Of a stretch of DNA of 38,638 nucleotides, positions 1 to 8,730 are shown piece by piece (the stretch's first letter is position 1; each line of letters begins with the position of its first letter). The DNA comes from Deltaproteobacteria bacterium. Lineage in GTDB: Bacteria > Myxococcota_A > Polyangia > Haliangiales > JADYYK01. Where the stretch lies: positions 1 through 38,638 of the forward strand of contig JADYYK010000160.1 in assembly GCA_020853705.1 (NCBI GenBank), in the 5' to 3' direction. Below the pieces are notes generated by a model. That model was not told the DNA's origin. It did no database searches and saw only the letters and a list, made by a program, of their open reading frames with translations. Made by a program: the position numbers and the translations under genes.

Positions 1-6
1 CGCGGC

Positions 7-926
<920 letters not shown>

Positions 927-930
<4 letters not shown>

Positions 931-1778
931 GCGGGCTCCTTGCGGGCGACGACTGCGCTGTCGATGAGGGCGCGGATGCGGTCTTGCACGATGGCGACCT
1001 TGGCCTCGATGACGTCGTCATCCTCCTGGCCGGTGCCCTCGAAGAAGAGGGGCTCGCCGTACTCGAGGTGCAGGCGCACGTTGGGCCGCGGCAGCGCGAT
1101 CAGCCAGGGCGTGACCGGGATGTACGGCACGCCCATCAGCTTGCCCAGGCGCACCAGGTTGAGGACGGTGGGGATGGCCTCGCCGCCGCCGGCGAAGCCG
1201 AACGGGACGATGGGCGTCTTCATCTGCATGGCCAGGCGCACGAAGCCGGTGCCGAAGCGCACCAGCGAGTTGCGCTGCCAGTACAGCTTGGCGGTGCCGC
1301 GCGCGCCCTCGGGGAATACCATCAGGACGCGGTCGTCGCCGAGCAGGCGCTCGGCGTTCTCGGGGATGCCGGTGAACTGGCCCGAGGCCGCGGTCAGCGC
1401 CGAGGCGAAGGGCAGCCGGTTGATGAACTTCTCGGCCATGCCGTGGGCCAGGCGCGGCGGGTCCTTCTCGTAGAACAGGGACGCCAGCGCCATCAGCGCG
1501 TCGAGCGCCCAGCCGCCCGAGTGGTTGCCGACCACCATGACGCGGCCGCGCGCGGGGACGTGCTCGATGCCGTGGCAGCTGACCCGGAAGTAGCGCCGGT
1601 ACAGCAGCCCGAGGATGGTCATCATGCGCGCGACCTGTGGCTGCTCGATGCCGTAGGGATCGATGCCGTGGCGTGACCAGGGCAGCTCGATCTGGCGCAC
1701 CCGGGCCAGCACTTCGTCGTCGATCAGGAAGTTCTGCAGCACCCCCACGTGACCCCCAGCGGATGAACCGCGCCCCAC
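927..1778 (-). CDS. PlsC-family lysophospholipid/glycerolipid acyltransferase
   Basis: Acyltransferase of 283 aa of the PlsC/LPLAT superfamily, which transfers fatty acyl groups from acyl-CoA or acyl-ACP to a glycerolipid or related acceptor at the inner membrane. Block I is NHSGGWALD near residue 85; its His-to-Asp spacing is longer than in classic NHxxxxD and resembles the NHSGG variant seen in DGAT-like members. Block III is FPEGARGT near residue 155. The block between them is rich in aromatic and basic residues. The chosen start is GTG at 1778; later in-frame GTG codons at 1748 and 1742 are alternatives because the first residues (MGRGSSAGG) look unstructured. The gene overlaps the downstream epimerase-like gene by 4 nt. 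It is transcribed divergently from the methyltransferase at 1833. Confidence in the superfamily is high; the acceptor is unknown. Confidence 0.88.
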
Positions 1779-1817
1779 ACCATCGCGAGCGGCACGGTTT
1801 TTGGCAAGGGAGTCCTG

Positions 1818-1823
1818 TAGTGT
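1818..1823 (+). promoter_or_regulatory. -10-like TAGTGT, 9 nt before GTG 1833
   Basis: A TAnnnT hexamer lies 9 nt before the GTG start of the methyltransferase gene, with no Shine-Dalgarno sequence between them. It is one member of the window-wide set of start-proximal -10 boxes that predict leaderless mRNA. No clear -35 box is visible. Confidence 0.45.
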
Positions 1824-1832
1824 GAGGGCACA

Positions 1833-2516
1833 GTGGCGCTCGACCCGTCATCGCGCAGTCGCTTGACGCCGCAGCAGGCGGCGCGCTTCGTGGGCGACGG
1901 GCTGTTCGAGCGCGTCGCGCGCGCGCTGTGTGCGGCGGGCAAGCTGCCGCGCAAGGAGCTGTACGAGGCCTGGGCGGTGGCGCGCAAGGTGCGCCGACGG
2001 CTGGGCGGCGCCGGCGGACGGGTGGTCGATCTGTGCGCCGGCCACGGCCTTCTGGGGCAGCTGCTGCTGCTGCTCGATCGGGCGGCGACCGCGGCGGTGG
2101 CGGTCGACCGCGTGCTGCCGCCGAGCGCGGCGCTGCTGGCGGGGGCGCTGGCCGAGGCCTTCCCGGCCGAGCTGGGCGCGGGGCGGGTCACGCGGGTCGA
2201 GTGTCCCGTGGCCGACTTCGAGCTGGGGCCGGGCGACCTGGTGGTGGCGCTGCATGCCTGTGGCGAGCTGACCGACGTGGTGCTGGCGCGCGCGGCGGCG
2301 GCCCGGGCGCGCGTCGCGGTGTTGCCATGCTGTCATGATCTTGGCAGCGGAAATCAGGGCGGTCTGGAGGGCTGGATCGAGGACGGCCCGCTGGCGGTCG
2401 ATCTGACGCGGGCGGCGTGGCTGCGCGCGCAGGGCTATCAGGTGTGGACGGCGCGCATCGACGCGGCGGTCACGCCCAAGAATCGCTTGCTCATGGGAGC
2501 GTGGGGACATGTCTGA
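1833..2516 (+). CDS. SAM-dependent methyltransferase (Methyltransf_32-like)
   Basis: Protein of 227 aa with a Rossmann methyltransferase core. The SAM-binding motif VVDLCAGHGLLGQLL (about residues 64-78) is followed by AVAVDRV at the end of strand 2. Further on are VVALHACGELTD and LPCCHDLG, then C-terminal TPKNRLLMGAW. This combination (DLCxGxGxLG, HACGxLTD, PCC, TPKNR) is typical of the Methyltransf_32 type found in RRNAD1/METTL25-like proteins and their bacterial relatives; the methylated substrate is not known. The start is GTG 1833, supported by TAGTGT 9 nt upstream. The TGA stop overlaps the next gene's ATG by one base (TGATG, 2514-2518), so the SDR is probably co-translated. Confidence 0.8.
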   Translation: MALDPSSRSRLTPQQAARFVGDGLFERVARALCAAGKLPRKELYEAWAVARKVRRRLGGAGGRVVDLCAGHGLLGQLLLLLDRAATAAVAVDRVLPPSAALLAGALAEAFPAELGAGRVTRVECPVADFELGPGDLVVALHACGELTDVVLARAAAARARVAVLPCCHDLGSGNQGGLEGWIEDGPLAVDLTRAAWLRAQGYQVWTARIDAAVTPKNRLLMGAWGHV

Positions 2517-3364
2517 TGGCTGACGGGCTGGTCAAGCAGGTGGCAAAGCCACTGATGAAGGCGGCGGCGCGCGGGCGCTTCGTGCAGCGCTACGGGCCCT
2601 GGGCGGTGGTCACGGGGGCGTCGTCGGGCATCGGCGAGGAGACCGCGCGGCAGCTGGCGGCGCTGGGGCTGTCGGTGGTGCTGGTGGCGCGGCGGCGCGA
2701 TCGCCTGGAGGCGCTGGCCGCGGATCTGGCGGCGGCGCACGGCGTCGAGGTGCGCGCCAGCGAGCATGATCTGGCGTCGCCGGCGGGCGTCGAGGCGCTG
2801 ATCACGGAGGTCCGGCCGCTCGATGTCGGGTTGCTGGTCAACAACGCCGGCTTCGGCATGAAGGGCGGCTTCTTCGACCTGTCGCTCGCCGAGCAGCGCC
2901 GCATGATCGAGCTCAACTGTCAGACCCCGGTGGCGCTGACGCATGGTCTGGGTGCGCGCATCGTGGCACGCGGGCGCGGCGGCATCATCTTCGTGTCGTC
3001 GACGGCGGCGTTCCAGGGCCTGCCCACCAGCGCGGTGTATGGCGCCAGCAAGGGCTTCGATCTGCTGCTCGGCGAGGCGGTGTGGGACGAGCTGCGCAAG
3101 ACCGGAGTCGACGTGTTGACACTGTGTCCAGGTCCGACCGACACCGAGGGGCCGCGGCGCACCGGCGTCGATCCCGACAAGGTGCCGGTCAAGATGATGC
3201 AGGTCGGGCCGGTGGTGCGCGCCGCCCTGCTCGGCCTCGGCAAGCGCGCGGTGGTGGTGCCGGGCGCCAGCAACCGGGTCGCCGCGCTGCTGACCCGGCT
3301 GGTGCCGCGCGCGATGGCGACCCGGGTGGCGGGGCGGCTGATCAGGCGCGTGACCGGCGAATAG
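2516..3364 (+). CDS. Classical short-chain dehydrogenase/reductase
   Basis: SDR oxidoreductase of 282 aa. The cofactor motif TGASSGIG is at residues 33-40, followed by an ARRRDR segment that suggests NADP(H) preference. It also has NNAGFG, the catalytic Ser in VSSTAAF, and Tyr175/Lys179 in YGASK. The C-terminus is hydrophobic and basic (LLTRLVPRAMATRVAGRLIRR), as in SDRs of the DltE/YqjQ/SadH type associated with membranes or lipid substrates. The start is ATG 2516, which overlaps the methyltransferase stop by one base; the reading frame stays open upstream, but that part lies inside the methyltransferase gene. The substrate cannot be told from sequence. All catalytic residues are present. 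Confidence 0.9.
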   Translation: MADGLVKQVAKPLMKAAARGRFVQRYGPWAVVTGASSGIGEETARQLAALGLSVVLVARRRDRLEALAADLAAAHGVEVRASEHDLASPAGVEALITEVRPLDVGLLVNNAGFGMKGGFFDLSLAEQRRMIELNCQTPVALTHGLGARIVARGRGGIIFVSSTAAFQGLPTSAVYGASKGFDLLLGEAVWDELRKTGVDVLTLCPGPTDTEGPRRTGVDPDKVPVKMMQVGPVVRAALLGLGKRAVVVPGASNRVAALLTRLVPRAMATRVAGRLIRRVTGE

Positions 3365-3385
3365 CCTCGGCCGTGACGAGCCTGC

Positions 3386-3391
3386 TATCGT
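3386..3391 (+). promoter_or_regulatory. -10-like TATCGT, 7 nt before ATG 3399
   Basis: TATCGT is followed by seven bases and ATG 3399, without an SD sequence. This spacing puts the transcription start at or next to the A of ATG. It favours ATG 3399 over the in-frame GTG 3390, which overlaps the hexamer. Confidence 0.5.
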
Positions 3392-3398
3392 GCGCGCC

Positions 3399-4073
3399 AT
3401 GAACAGCAAGGCGAAGACGGTGGAGGAGTACCTGGCGGGGCTGTCGGCGGAGCGGCGGGCGGCGGTGCAGACGGTGCGCGCGGTGGTGAACGCCAACTTG
3501 CCGGCGGGGTATCGCGAGGGCGTGCAGTACGGGATGCTGGGCTGGGCCATCCCGCTGGCGGACTTCCCGCAGACCTACAACGGGCAGCCGCTGGGGATCG
3601 CGGCGCTGGCGTCGCAGAAGCAGTATCTGTCGCTGTACCTGATGGGGGTGTATGGCGATGTGCGGCTGCTGGCGCGGTTTCGCGACGGCTTCGCGCGGGC
3701 CGGCAAGAAGCTCGACATGGGCAAGTCGTGCGTGCGCTTCGCGTCGGTGGACGACCTGGCGCTGGAGGCGGTGGCGGAGGTGATCAGGGCGGTGCCGCCA
3801 GAGCGGCTGATGGCGCTGCACGAGGCGCTGCATGGGCCGCGGCGCAAGGCGGCTGTGAAGGCGAAGGCGGCTGCGACGGCGAAGGCGGCTGTGAAGGCGA
3901 AGGCGGCTGGGACGGCGAAGGCGGCTGTGAAGGCGAAGGCGGGTGTGAAGGGGAAGGCGGCTGTGAAGGCGAAGGCGGCAGTGAAGGCGAAGGCGACTGG
4001 GAAGGCGAAGGCGGCTGTGAAGGCGAAGGCGGCTGTGAAGGCGAAGCCGAGGGTCAGACCGAGGGCGAGGTGA
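3399..4073 (+). CDS. DUF1801 (YdhG-like) domain protein with Lys/Ala histone-H1-like tail
   Basis: Protein of 224 aa. Residues 1 to about 145 form a DUF1801/YdhG-like domain (opening TVEEYLAGLSAERR, then YREGVQYGMLGWAIPL and KKLDMGKSCVRF), a small frataxin-like fold of uncertain role. The last 75 or so residues consist only of K, A, V, T, G and a few R in repeats such as KAAVKAKAA, similar to bacterial histone-H1-like and AlgP-type tails that bind DNA or RNA non-specifically. The tail is encoded by near-identical DNA repeats (3841-4060), so its length may vary between strains. The start is ATG 3399 (see the TATCGT box); GTG 3390 is an alternative that adds three residues. Transcription probably ends at the hairpin at 4090-4125. 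DNA association is inference from composition. Confidence 0.82.
   Translation: MNSKAKTVEEYLAGLSAERRAAVQTVRAVVNANLPAGYREGVQYGMLGWAIPLADFPQTYNGQPLGIAALASQKQYLSLYLMGVYGDVRLLARFRDGFARAGKKLDMGKSCVRFASVDDLALEAVAEVIRAVPPERLMALHEALHGPRRKAAVKAKAAATAKAAVKAKAAGTAKAAVKAKAGVKGKAAVKAKAAVKAKATGKAKAAVKAKAAVKAKPRVRPRAR
3841..4060 (+). repeat. Tandem repeat coding for the KAAVKAKAA tail
   Basis: Short imperfect tandem units built from GCTGTGAAGGCGAAGGCG and its variants (ACGGCG or GGGACG interruptions). All keep the reading frame and code for Lys/Ala-rich repeats. The high internal identity makes slippage or unequal crossing-over likely. Confidence 0.8.
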
Positions 4074-4089
4074 TCTGAACCGGAGCCGG

Positions 4090-4125
4090 AATAGCCTCCT
4101 CGAACCTTCGGTTCGAGGGGGCTAG
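4090..4125. terminator. Bidirectional hairpin repeat, copy 1
   Basis: A 36-nt repeat opening AATAGCCTCCTCGAA and closing TTCGAGGGGGCTAG. It forms a 15-bp stem (one G-U pair) with a three-base UUC loop. It lies between the convergent genes ending at 4073 and 4122, and the TAG stop of the minus-strand gene (4122-4124) sits inside the stem. A second copy is at 8695-8730, differing only at the paired positions 4105 (C) and 4111 (G), which are G and C there. There is no U-tract, so termination is inferred from position and stem strength. Confidence 0.65.
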
Positions 4126-4994
4126 TTCACGCCGGCGGCGCCGCTGGCGCTGGCCGAGACGCTGACGCTGACCGAGACGCTGGCCTCGATGCGGGGCACC
4201 GCCACCATGGCGCCCTTGATGCGGCCGGCCACGCAGAGGGCCTGGGCGCCGAAGCCCTTGGCCAGGCTGCCGCTGCTCTTGACCACCGCGCGTGCGCTGC
4301 CGGCCCAGGTCTTGACCGCGGCGGCGGCCAGCTTGGCGCGGGCGCCCGCCATCAGCAGCGCGGGCAGGCCGACCATCAGGGCCTTGCTGGCGCGCTGGTA
4401 GCCGGCGGCATCGAGCGCCAGCGAGGTGTCGCTGTCGACCTCGACCTTGGCCGGGGTGCACTGGGCGTCGAGGCTGGCGCGCGCGTCGGCGTTGGCCTTG
4501 CAGCCGCCGGCCATCGAGCCGGCCGAGCCGCCGCTGCCCGCGCTGCCCGCGGCCGAGCCGTTGCACGCGGCCGCGGCCTTGACCGAGGCCTCGGCGCGGA
4601 GCTCGCACCTGGCGGGGGTGTACTTGACGACGGTCTTGCTCCTGGCTTTCGCGCTCAGGCGCAGGCCCGCCTTCATGGAGTCGAGCGCGCGCTTGCACAC
4701 CACCTTGGTGTTGCCGTCGGAGCTGACGCCGAGCTCGCGCGCCATGCTCTGGCAGGCGAGCTTGACCGAGCCCTCGAGCTCGCTGGTGGCCTTCTCCAGC
4801 GCCGCGGTGGCGGCGAGGAAGCCTTCGAGGCGGACCCCGGCGTCGCCGTTCAGCTTGTTGCAGCTTCCGCCGGGCAGGGCGCCGCCGCCGGGCAGCTTGG
4901 TGGGCAGCTTGAGGCCGCCCGGGATCTGGGCCCGCGCTGGCGCCGCGGCGGCCAGCAGGACGAGGGCAAAGGTCGCGATGACATGGGTCCGCAT
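4122..4994 (-). CDS. Secreted protein of unknown function
   Basis: Protein of 290 aa with a clear Sec signal peptide (MRTHVIATFALVLLAAAAPARA, cleavage about residue 22) and no lipobox, so it is predicted to be periplasmic or exported. The mature part is rich in Ala, Lys and Ser, with several Cys pairs that could form disulphides (for example GSCNKLNGDAGV, KLACQSM, KVVCKR). A Gly/Ser-rich linker follows (AAGSAGSGGSAGSMAGGC), and the end alternates Val and Ser (SVSVSVSASASG). No known domain was recognised. The start is supported by a strong SD: AGGAGG with 5 nt before ATG 4994 on the minus strand. The stop lies in the hairpin repeat at 4090-4125. The gene is divergent from the one at 5061. Confidence 0.75.
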   Translation of the reverse strand: MRTHVIATFALVLLAAAAPARAQIPGGLKLPTKLPGGGALPGGSCNKLNGDAGVRLEGFLAATAALEKATSELEGSVKLACQSMARELGVSSDGNTKVVCKRALDSMKAGLRLSAKARSKTVVKYTPARCELRAEASVKAAAACNGSAAGSAGSGGSAGSMAGGCKANADARASLDAQCTPAKVEVDSDTSLALDAAGYQRASKALMVGLPALLMAGARAKLAAAAVKTWAGSARAVVKSSGSLAKGFGAQALCVAGRIKGAMVAVPRIEASVSVSVSVSASASGAAGVN

Positions 4995-5045
4995 GCGTTC
5001 CTCCTGGGCGGCATGATCCGCGCGGGGCCTGGGACTGTCCAGGAG

Positions 5046-5051
5046 TACCCT
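5046..5051 (+). promoter_or_regulatory. -10-like TACCCT, 9 nt before ATG 5061
   Basis: A TAnnnT hexamer followed by nine bases and ATG 5061, with no SD in the gap. It is part of the start-proximal -10 set; weaker than most because positions 4-5 are C. Confidence 0.35.
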
Positions 5052-5060
5052 GCATTCATC

Positions 5061-5540
5061 ATGGCCGAGACGCCCCGACCGAGACCCGAGCCGCTGTCAC
5101 CCGAGCAGCACCGTGCGCTCGGCGTCGAGTACTTCAACGCGGTGTGGAAGCTGCTGGACGCGCCAGCGCGCACGGCGAGCGATGACCTCACGATGATCCA
5201 TCTGGCGCACGCATCGCGCCACCACTGGGGCCACGCCGCAGGCGCCACGCCGGTGAACCTGGTGCGCGGCGAGTGGCAGGTCTCGCGGGTGTATGCCGTG
5301 GTCGGGCGCGCAGAGCCGGCGCGCTTCCACGCCGAGCGCTGTCTCGAGCTGTGTGTCGCGGGTGCGATCGACGGCTTCGATCTGGCGTATGCCCACGAGG
5401 CGCTGGCGCGGGCGGCCCAGGTCGCGGGCGACAGCGAGGCGCTGGCGCGTCACCTGGCGCTGGCGCGGGCGGAGGCGGCCTCGGTGCCCGCGAAAGATCT
5501 GGCAAATTTGCAGGCAGATCTGCAGGAGCTCGAGGGCTGA
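5061..5540 (+). CDS. Conserved helical (TPR-like) hypothetical protein
   Basis: Soluble protein of 159 aa, almost entirely predicted alpha-helical, without signal peptide or membrane segment. It resembles a conserved bacterial hypothetical family with the order LSPEQHRALGVEYFN, HLAHASRHHWG, NLVRGEWQVSRVYAVVGR, ARFHAERCLE and YAHEALARAAQVAGD. The alternating Ala/Leu helical pairs in the second half look like one or two TPR units. The start is ATG 5061; the frame is open upstream to 4983, but that part would overlap the divergent gene's promoter region. Function unknown. Confidence 0.72.
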   Translation: MAETPRPRPEPLSPEQHRALGVEYFNAVWKLLDAPARTASDDLTMIHLAHASRHHWGHAAGATPVNLVRGEWQVSRVYAVVGRAEPARFHAERCLELCVAGAIDGFDLAYAHEALARAAQVAGDSEALARHLALARAEAASVPAKDLANLQADLQELEG

Positions 5541-5603
5541 CGGCGGCACGACAAGGCACGCCGTGGGTGCCCTGGCGCACGGTTTGTGGGGCGGGTGACG
5601 ATG

Positions 5604-5609
5604 TAAACT
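5604..5609 (+). promoter_or_regulatory. -10-like TAAACT, 6 nt before ATG 5616
   Basis: TAAACT is followed by CGATGC and ATG 5616. The 6-nt gap leaves no room for an SD, so a leaderless transcript is predicted. Confidence 0.5.
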
Positions 5610-5615
5610 CGATGC

Positions 5616-8114
5616 ATGGGCTCTATCTGGCGGTGGGGAGCGCGGGGGGCGCTGCTGGTGGCGCTGCTCGCGGGGTGCGATGACGGTCCCGGTGGTGCCG
5701 GTGGTGATGCAGCGCTGGACGGCGGCGCGGGCGGCGATGCTGCCGTGGCGGCCGATGGCGACGTGACCGCGGTCGACGCCGCGGCCGACGACGGGGGCGG
5801 TGGCGGCGCTGACGCTGCGCTCGACGCGGCGCAGTCGGGTGGCGATGCCATGGCCGCGGATGGCGCCAGCACCGATGCGCTGGCGGCTGACGCGCAGATG
5901 GCGGATGCGCAGGCGGCTGACGCGCAGCTGGCCGACGCGCAGCTGGCCGACGCGCAGGCGGCCGACGCGCAGATGGCCGACGCCGCTCCGCCGCCGTCGC
6001 TGCTGTGCGCGGGCGCGACCTGCCGCTTCCAGAGCCACGTCTCGCTCGACGTCACGTTCCAGGTCGCCATCGATGCCCAGGGTGGCAAGTGGTTCGCGAC
6101 CACGCACGGCGCGGTGTACCTCGATGATCGCGGCACCCCGACCGACGTGCGCGACGACCTGTGGAACGCCTGGACGCTGGGCAGCGGCATCCCGGCCAGC
6201 GACGTGCGCGCGGTGACGGTGGCGCCCGACGGCTCGAAGTGGTTCACCAGCGCCAAGACCACGTCACCCGGCACCAGCTATGTCAGCCGCCTGTTCGACA
6301 ACGGCACGCCGCTGCTGTCCAGCGACGACACCTGGATCACCTATGGCGTCGCTGACGGGCTGCCCAACAACCTGACCAGCGGCATCACCGTCGACGGCGC
6401 GGGCGGCGTCTGGCTGGCCAACGGCGGCGGCGGGCTGTACTACCTCGACGATGGCGGCACCCCGCGCAACAAGGCCGACGACAGCATCACCCGCCTCATC
6501 CATACCCAGCTCAACGGCGTGCCCTGGTACTCGCTGGCGCGCACCGTGCGCATCGGCCCCGACGGCGCCAAGTGGGTCGTCAGCGGTGACGCCACGCTGT
6601 GCCGCATCGACGACGCTGGCACGCCCAAGGTGTGGGCCGACGACGTCGTCACGCGCTTCACCTATGGCGACGGCTTCACCGACTTCGGCGCCTGGGACTT
6701 CGCGTTCGACGCCGCCGGCAACGTCTGGGTCGGGACCACACGCGGGCTCGAGTATCTCGACTTCAACGGCACCGTGACCGACAAGGCCGACGATCGCTAC
6801 GCCTTCTTCGGGCTGGCCGAGCCGCCGCGCGCCGCGCTGTACCAGGGCCGTCGGGTGTGGATCGACAGCCAGGGCAACAAGTGGGTCGGCCATGGCGGCG
6901 GGGTGACACAGCTGCGCGACGGCGGCACCCCGCTGGTGCCGGGCGACGATCAGTACACCTACATCACGGGGCTCGATGGGCTGGAGTGGGAGAACATCTA
7001 CTGGTTCGCGGCCGCGGCCGACGGCGCGCTGTGGGTGGTCTCGGGCGGCGGCGGCGCGGTGCGCTTCGACCACCGCGGCACCGTCACCGAGAGCGACGAC
7101 GTCTTCACGCACACCGACTCGTTCCTGCAGGACGACTACCTGTCCGCGCTGCACAGCGCGGCGGGGCACCTGTGGGTCGGCACCAGCAAGGGCCTCACCG
7201 TGTTCGACGATCGCGGCACGCCCGAGGTGCGCAGCGACGATCGCTTCGTCAGCTTCCGCGAGGCCGACGGGCTGCCCGGCGACAACGTGCGCGAGCTGGC
7301 CTTCGACAGCGCGGGGGTCTGGTTCGCGACCCACATCGGGATCGCCTTCATGACCGGGTCGGCGACGCCGTTCGACAAGACCGACGACGCCTGGACGACC
7401 TGGGGGGTGATCGACGGTCTGGCCAACTACGGCTGCTATGCCATCGCGGTCGATGGCGCGAACGGCAAGTGGATCGGGACCGGCTCGGGGCTGTCGTACC
7501 TCGACGACAAGGGCACGCCGAGCGTGAAGGCGGGCGACAGCTTCACCACCTGGCGCATCGCCGACGGGCTGTCGGGTGACTTCATCCGTGACATCGCGTT
7601 CGAGGGCAGCCGCGTGGTCTGGCTGGCGACCGAGAACGGCGTGACCCGGCTCGACCATGGCGGCACACCGTCGAACAAGGCCGACGACACCTACACCCTC
7701 TTCCGCATGAGCGACGGGCTGACCGCGGCGACGGTGATGTCGCTGGCGGTCGACAGCGCGGGGCGCAAGTGGTTCGCGCCGCTGAATGGCGGGATCAACG
7801 TGCTGAGCGACGGCGGCACCGCGACCAAGGCGGACGACAGCTGGACCGCGTACGGCGTGGCCAACGGGCTGCCCCACGTCGCGGTCGAGGACATCGTGCC
7901 GGCGGACGCCACCTCGATGTGGCTGGCCGACGCCAAGGGGCTGGTGCACTTCGATCACAAGGGCACCATCGCGGCGACCGGCGACGACGTGGTCTCGGTC
8001 ATCGACCCCAGCCACGGGCTGGCGGGCGAGTGGCCGCAGGTGATCGCCATCGAGGCACCCAGGCGGCTCGCGGTGGGGACCAAGACCGGGCTGTCGCGGG
8101 TGTTTCTGCCCTGA
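5616..8114 (+). CDS. Large propeller-repeat lipoprotein with Asp-rich blade loops
   Basis: Surface or periplasmic lipoprotein of 832 aa. The signal peptide ends in a lipobox at LLAGC (Cys21). A low-complexity linker of Asp, Gly and Ala follows to about residue 125, with a run of ADAQ-type pentapeptides. From about residue 135 to the end the protein consists of repeats resembling the sensor propellers of hybrid histidine kinases (Reg_prop/WD-like), with phrases such as GxKWFAT, GVWLANGGGGLYYLDD and DGLPNNLTSGI. Each blade carries an insertion of the type LDDxGTPxxKxDD. I count 13 copies (e.g. YLDDGGTPRNKADD, VFDDRGTPEVRSDD), which could be calcium loops. No kinase or other output domain is attached, so it is probably a ligand-binding or structural surface protein. 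The gene for the HExxH membrane protein follows after 14 nt. Confidence 0.85.
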   Translation: MGSIWRWGARGALLVALLAGCDDGPGGAGGDAALDGGAGGDAAVAADGDVTAVDAAADDGGGGGADAALDAAQSGGDAMAADGASTDALAADAQMADAQAADAQLADAQLADAQAADAQMADAAPPPSLLCAGATCRFQSHVSLDVTFQVAIDAQGGKWFATTHGAVYLDDRGTPTDVRDDLWNAWTLGSGIPASDVRAVTVAPDGSKWFTSAKTTSPGTSYVSRLFDNGTPLLSSDDTWITYGVADGLPNNLTSGITVDGAGGVWLANGGGGLYYLDDGGTPRNKADDSITRLIHTQLNGVPWYSLARTVRIGPDGAKWVVSGDATLCRIDDAGTPKVWADDVVTRFTYGDGFTDFGAWDFAFDAAGNVWVGTTRGLEYLDFNGTVTDKADDRYAFFGLAEPPRAALYQGRRVWIDSQGNKWVGHGGGVTQLRDGGTPLVPGDDQYTYITGLDGLEWENIYWFAAAADGALWVVSGGGGAVRFDHRGTVTESDDVFTHTDSFLQDDYLSALHSAAGHLWVGTSKGLTVFDDRGTPEVRSDDRFVSFREADGLPGDNVRELAFDSAGVWFATHIGIAFMTGSATPFDKTDDAWTTWGVIDGLANYGCYAIAVDGANGKWIGTGSGLSYLDDKGTPSVKAGDSFTTWRIADGLSGDFIRDIAFEGSRVVWLATENGVTRLDHGGTPSNKADDTYTLFRMSDGLTAATVMSLAVDSAGRKWFAPLNGGINVLSDGGTATKADDSWTAYGVANGLPHVAVEDIVPADATSMWLADAKGLVHFDHKGTIAATGDDVVSVIDPSHGLAGEWPQVIAIEAPRRLAVGTKTGLSRVFLP
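5881..5990 (+). repeat. 15-bp tandem repeats coding ADAQ(M/A/L)
   Basis: About seven tandem 15-bp units of the form GCNGACGCGCAGNTG, coding for ADAQ followed by M, A or L, in the spacer between lipobox and propeller. They are in frame, so copy-number change would alter only spacer length. Confidence 0.8.
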
Positions 8115-8128
8115 GCGACGAGCCATCG

Positions 8129-8677
8129 ATGTCGACCCGGCTGGGACCCTGGCGGCCGTTCTCGCGTGTCGGGGCCATCGCGACGCTGGTCGCGCTGGGG
8201 CTGTTCTTCGCGCTGGTGCTGGGCAGCGAGCGCGGCTTCGTGCCGGTGCTGGACAGCGCCAACCTGGCGTTTCACGAGGCCGGGCACCAGCTCTATGGCG
8301 TGCTCGGCGATGGGCCGGGGCTGTATGGCGGCACGCTGGGGCAGCTGACGTTTCCGATCGTGGTGGTGGTGGTGTTCTTCGTGCGCAGACAGCCGCTGTC
8401 GCTGGTGGCGGGTGGCGTGTGGCTGGGGCAGAACTTGCTCAACATCGCGCGCTACATGGCCGACGCGCGCGCGCAGGAGCTGCCGCTGGTGGGTGGCGGC
8501 GAGCACGACTGGTGGCACATCTTCACGCGCTGGGACGCGCTGGCCGCTGACACCCGGGTGGCGCGGTTCACGGCTGGGCTGGGCTGGGTGATCATGCTGG
8601 GCTGCGTGGCGTGGTTGCTGTGGCGCTGGCGAGCGGACGAGCAGGCGGGGCGGATGGCGGAGCCAGGGCAGCTGTGA
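8129..8677 (+). CDS. Polytopic membrane protein with HExxH motif
   Basis: Integral membrane protein of 182 aa with about four or five hydrophobic segments: VGAIATLVALGLFFALVLG, a segment near residues 70-90 (LTFPIVVVVVFFV), one around SLVAGGVWLGQNLL, and a C-terminal one (VIMLGCVAWLLW). Between the first two lies NLAFHEAGHQLYG, whose HEAGH fits the HExxH zinc-site consensus. It is followed by YGGTLGQLTFPI, as in a family of uncharacterised small membrane proteins. Peptidase activity is possible but unproven; a conserved HDWWHIFTRWD downstream could supply further ligands. The start is ATG 8129, 14 nt after the propeller lipoprotein stop, so co-transcription is likely. The gene ends before the second hairpin repeat at 8695. 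Confidence 0.78.
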   Translation: MSTRLGPWRPFSRVGAIATLVALGLFFALVLGSERGFVPVLDSANLAFHEAGHQLYGVLGDGPGLYGGTLGQLTFPIVVVVVFFVRRQPLSLVAGGVWLGQNLLNIARYMADARAQELPLVGGGEHDWWHIFTRWDALAADTRVARFTAGLGWVIMLGCVAWLLWRWRADEQAGRMAEPGQL

Positions 8678-8694
8678 TGACGGAGACGGAGCGG

Positions 8695-8730
8695 AATAGC
8701 CTCCTCGAAGCTTCGCTTCGAGGGGGCTAG
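8695..8730. terminator. Bidirectional hairpin repeat, copy 2
   Basis: Second copy of the 36-nt repeat at 4090-4125. It is identical except for a G (8710) and C (8716) that pair with each other, in place of C and G in copy 1. It again lies between convergent genes (ends 8677 and 8727), with the minus gene's TAG stop (8727-8729) inside the stem. The flanking GGAGCGGAATAGCC is also partly shared with copy 1. Confidence 0.65.

Noticed and set aside
6264..8126. Minus-strand open frame of 620 codons opposite the propeller gene
   Set aside because: Its regular repeats are only the antisense image of the propeller blades.
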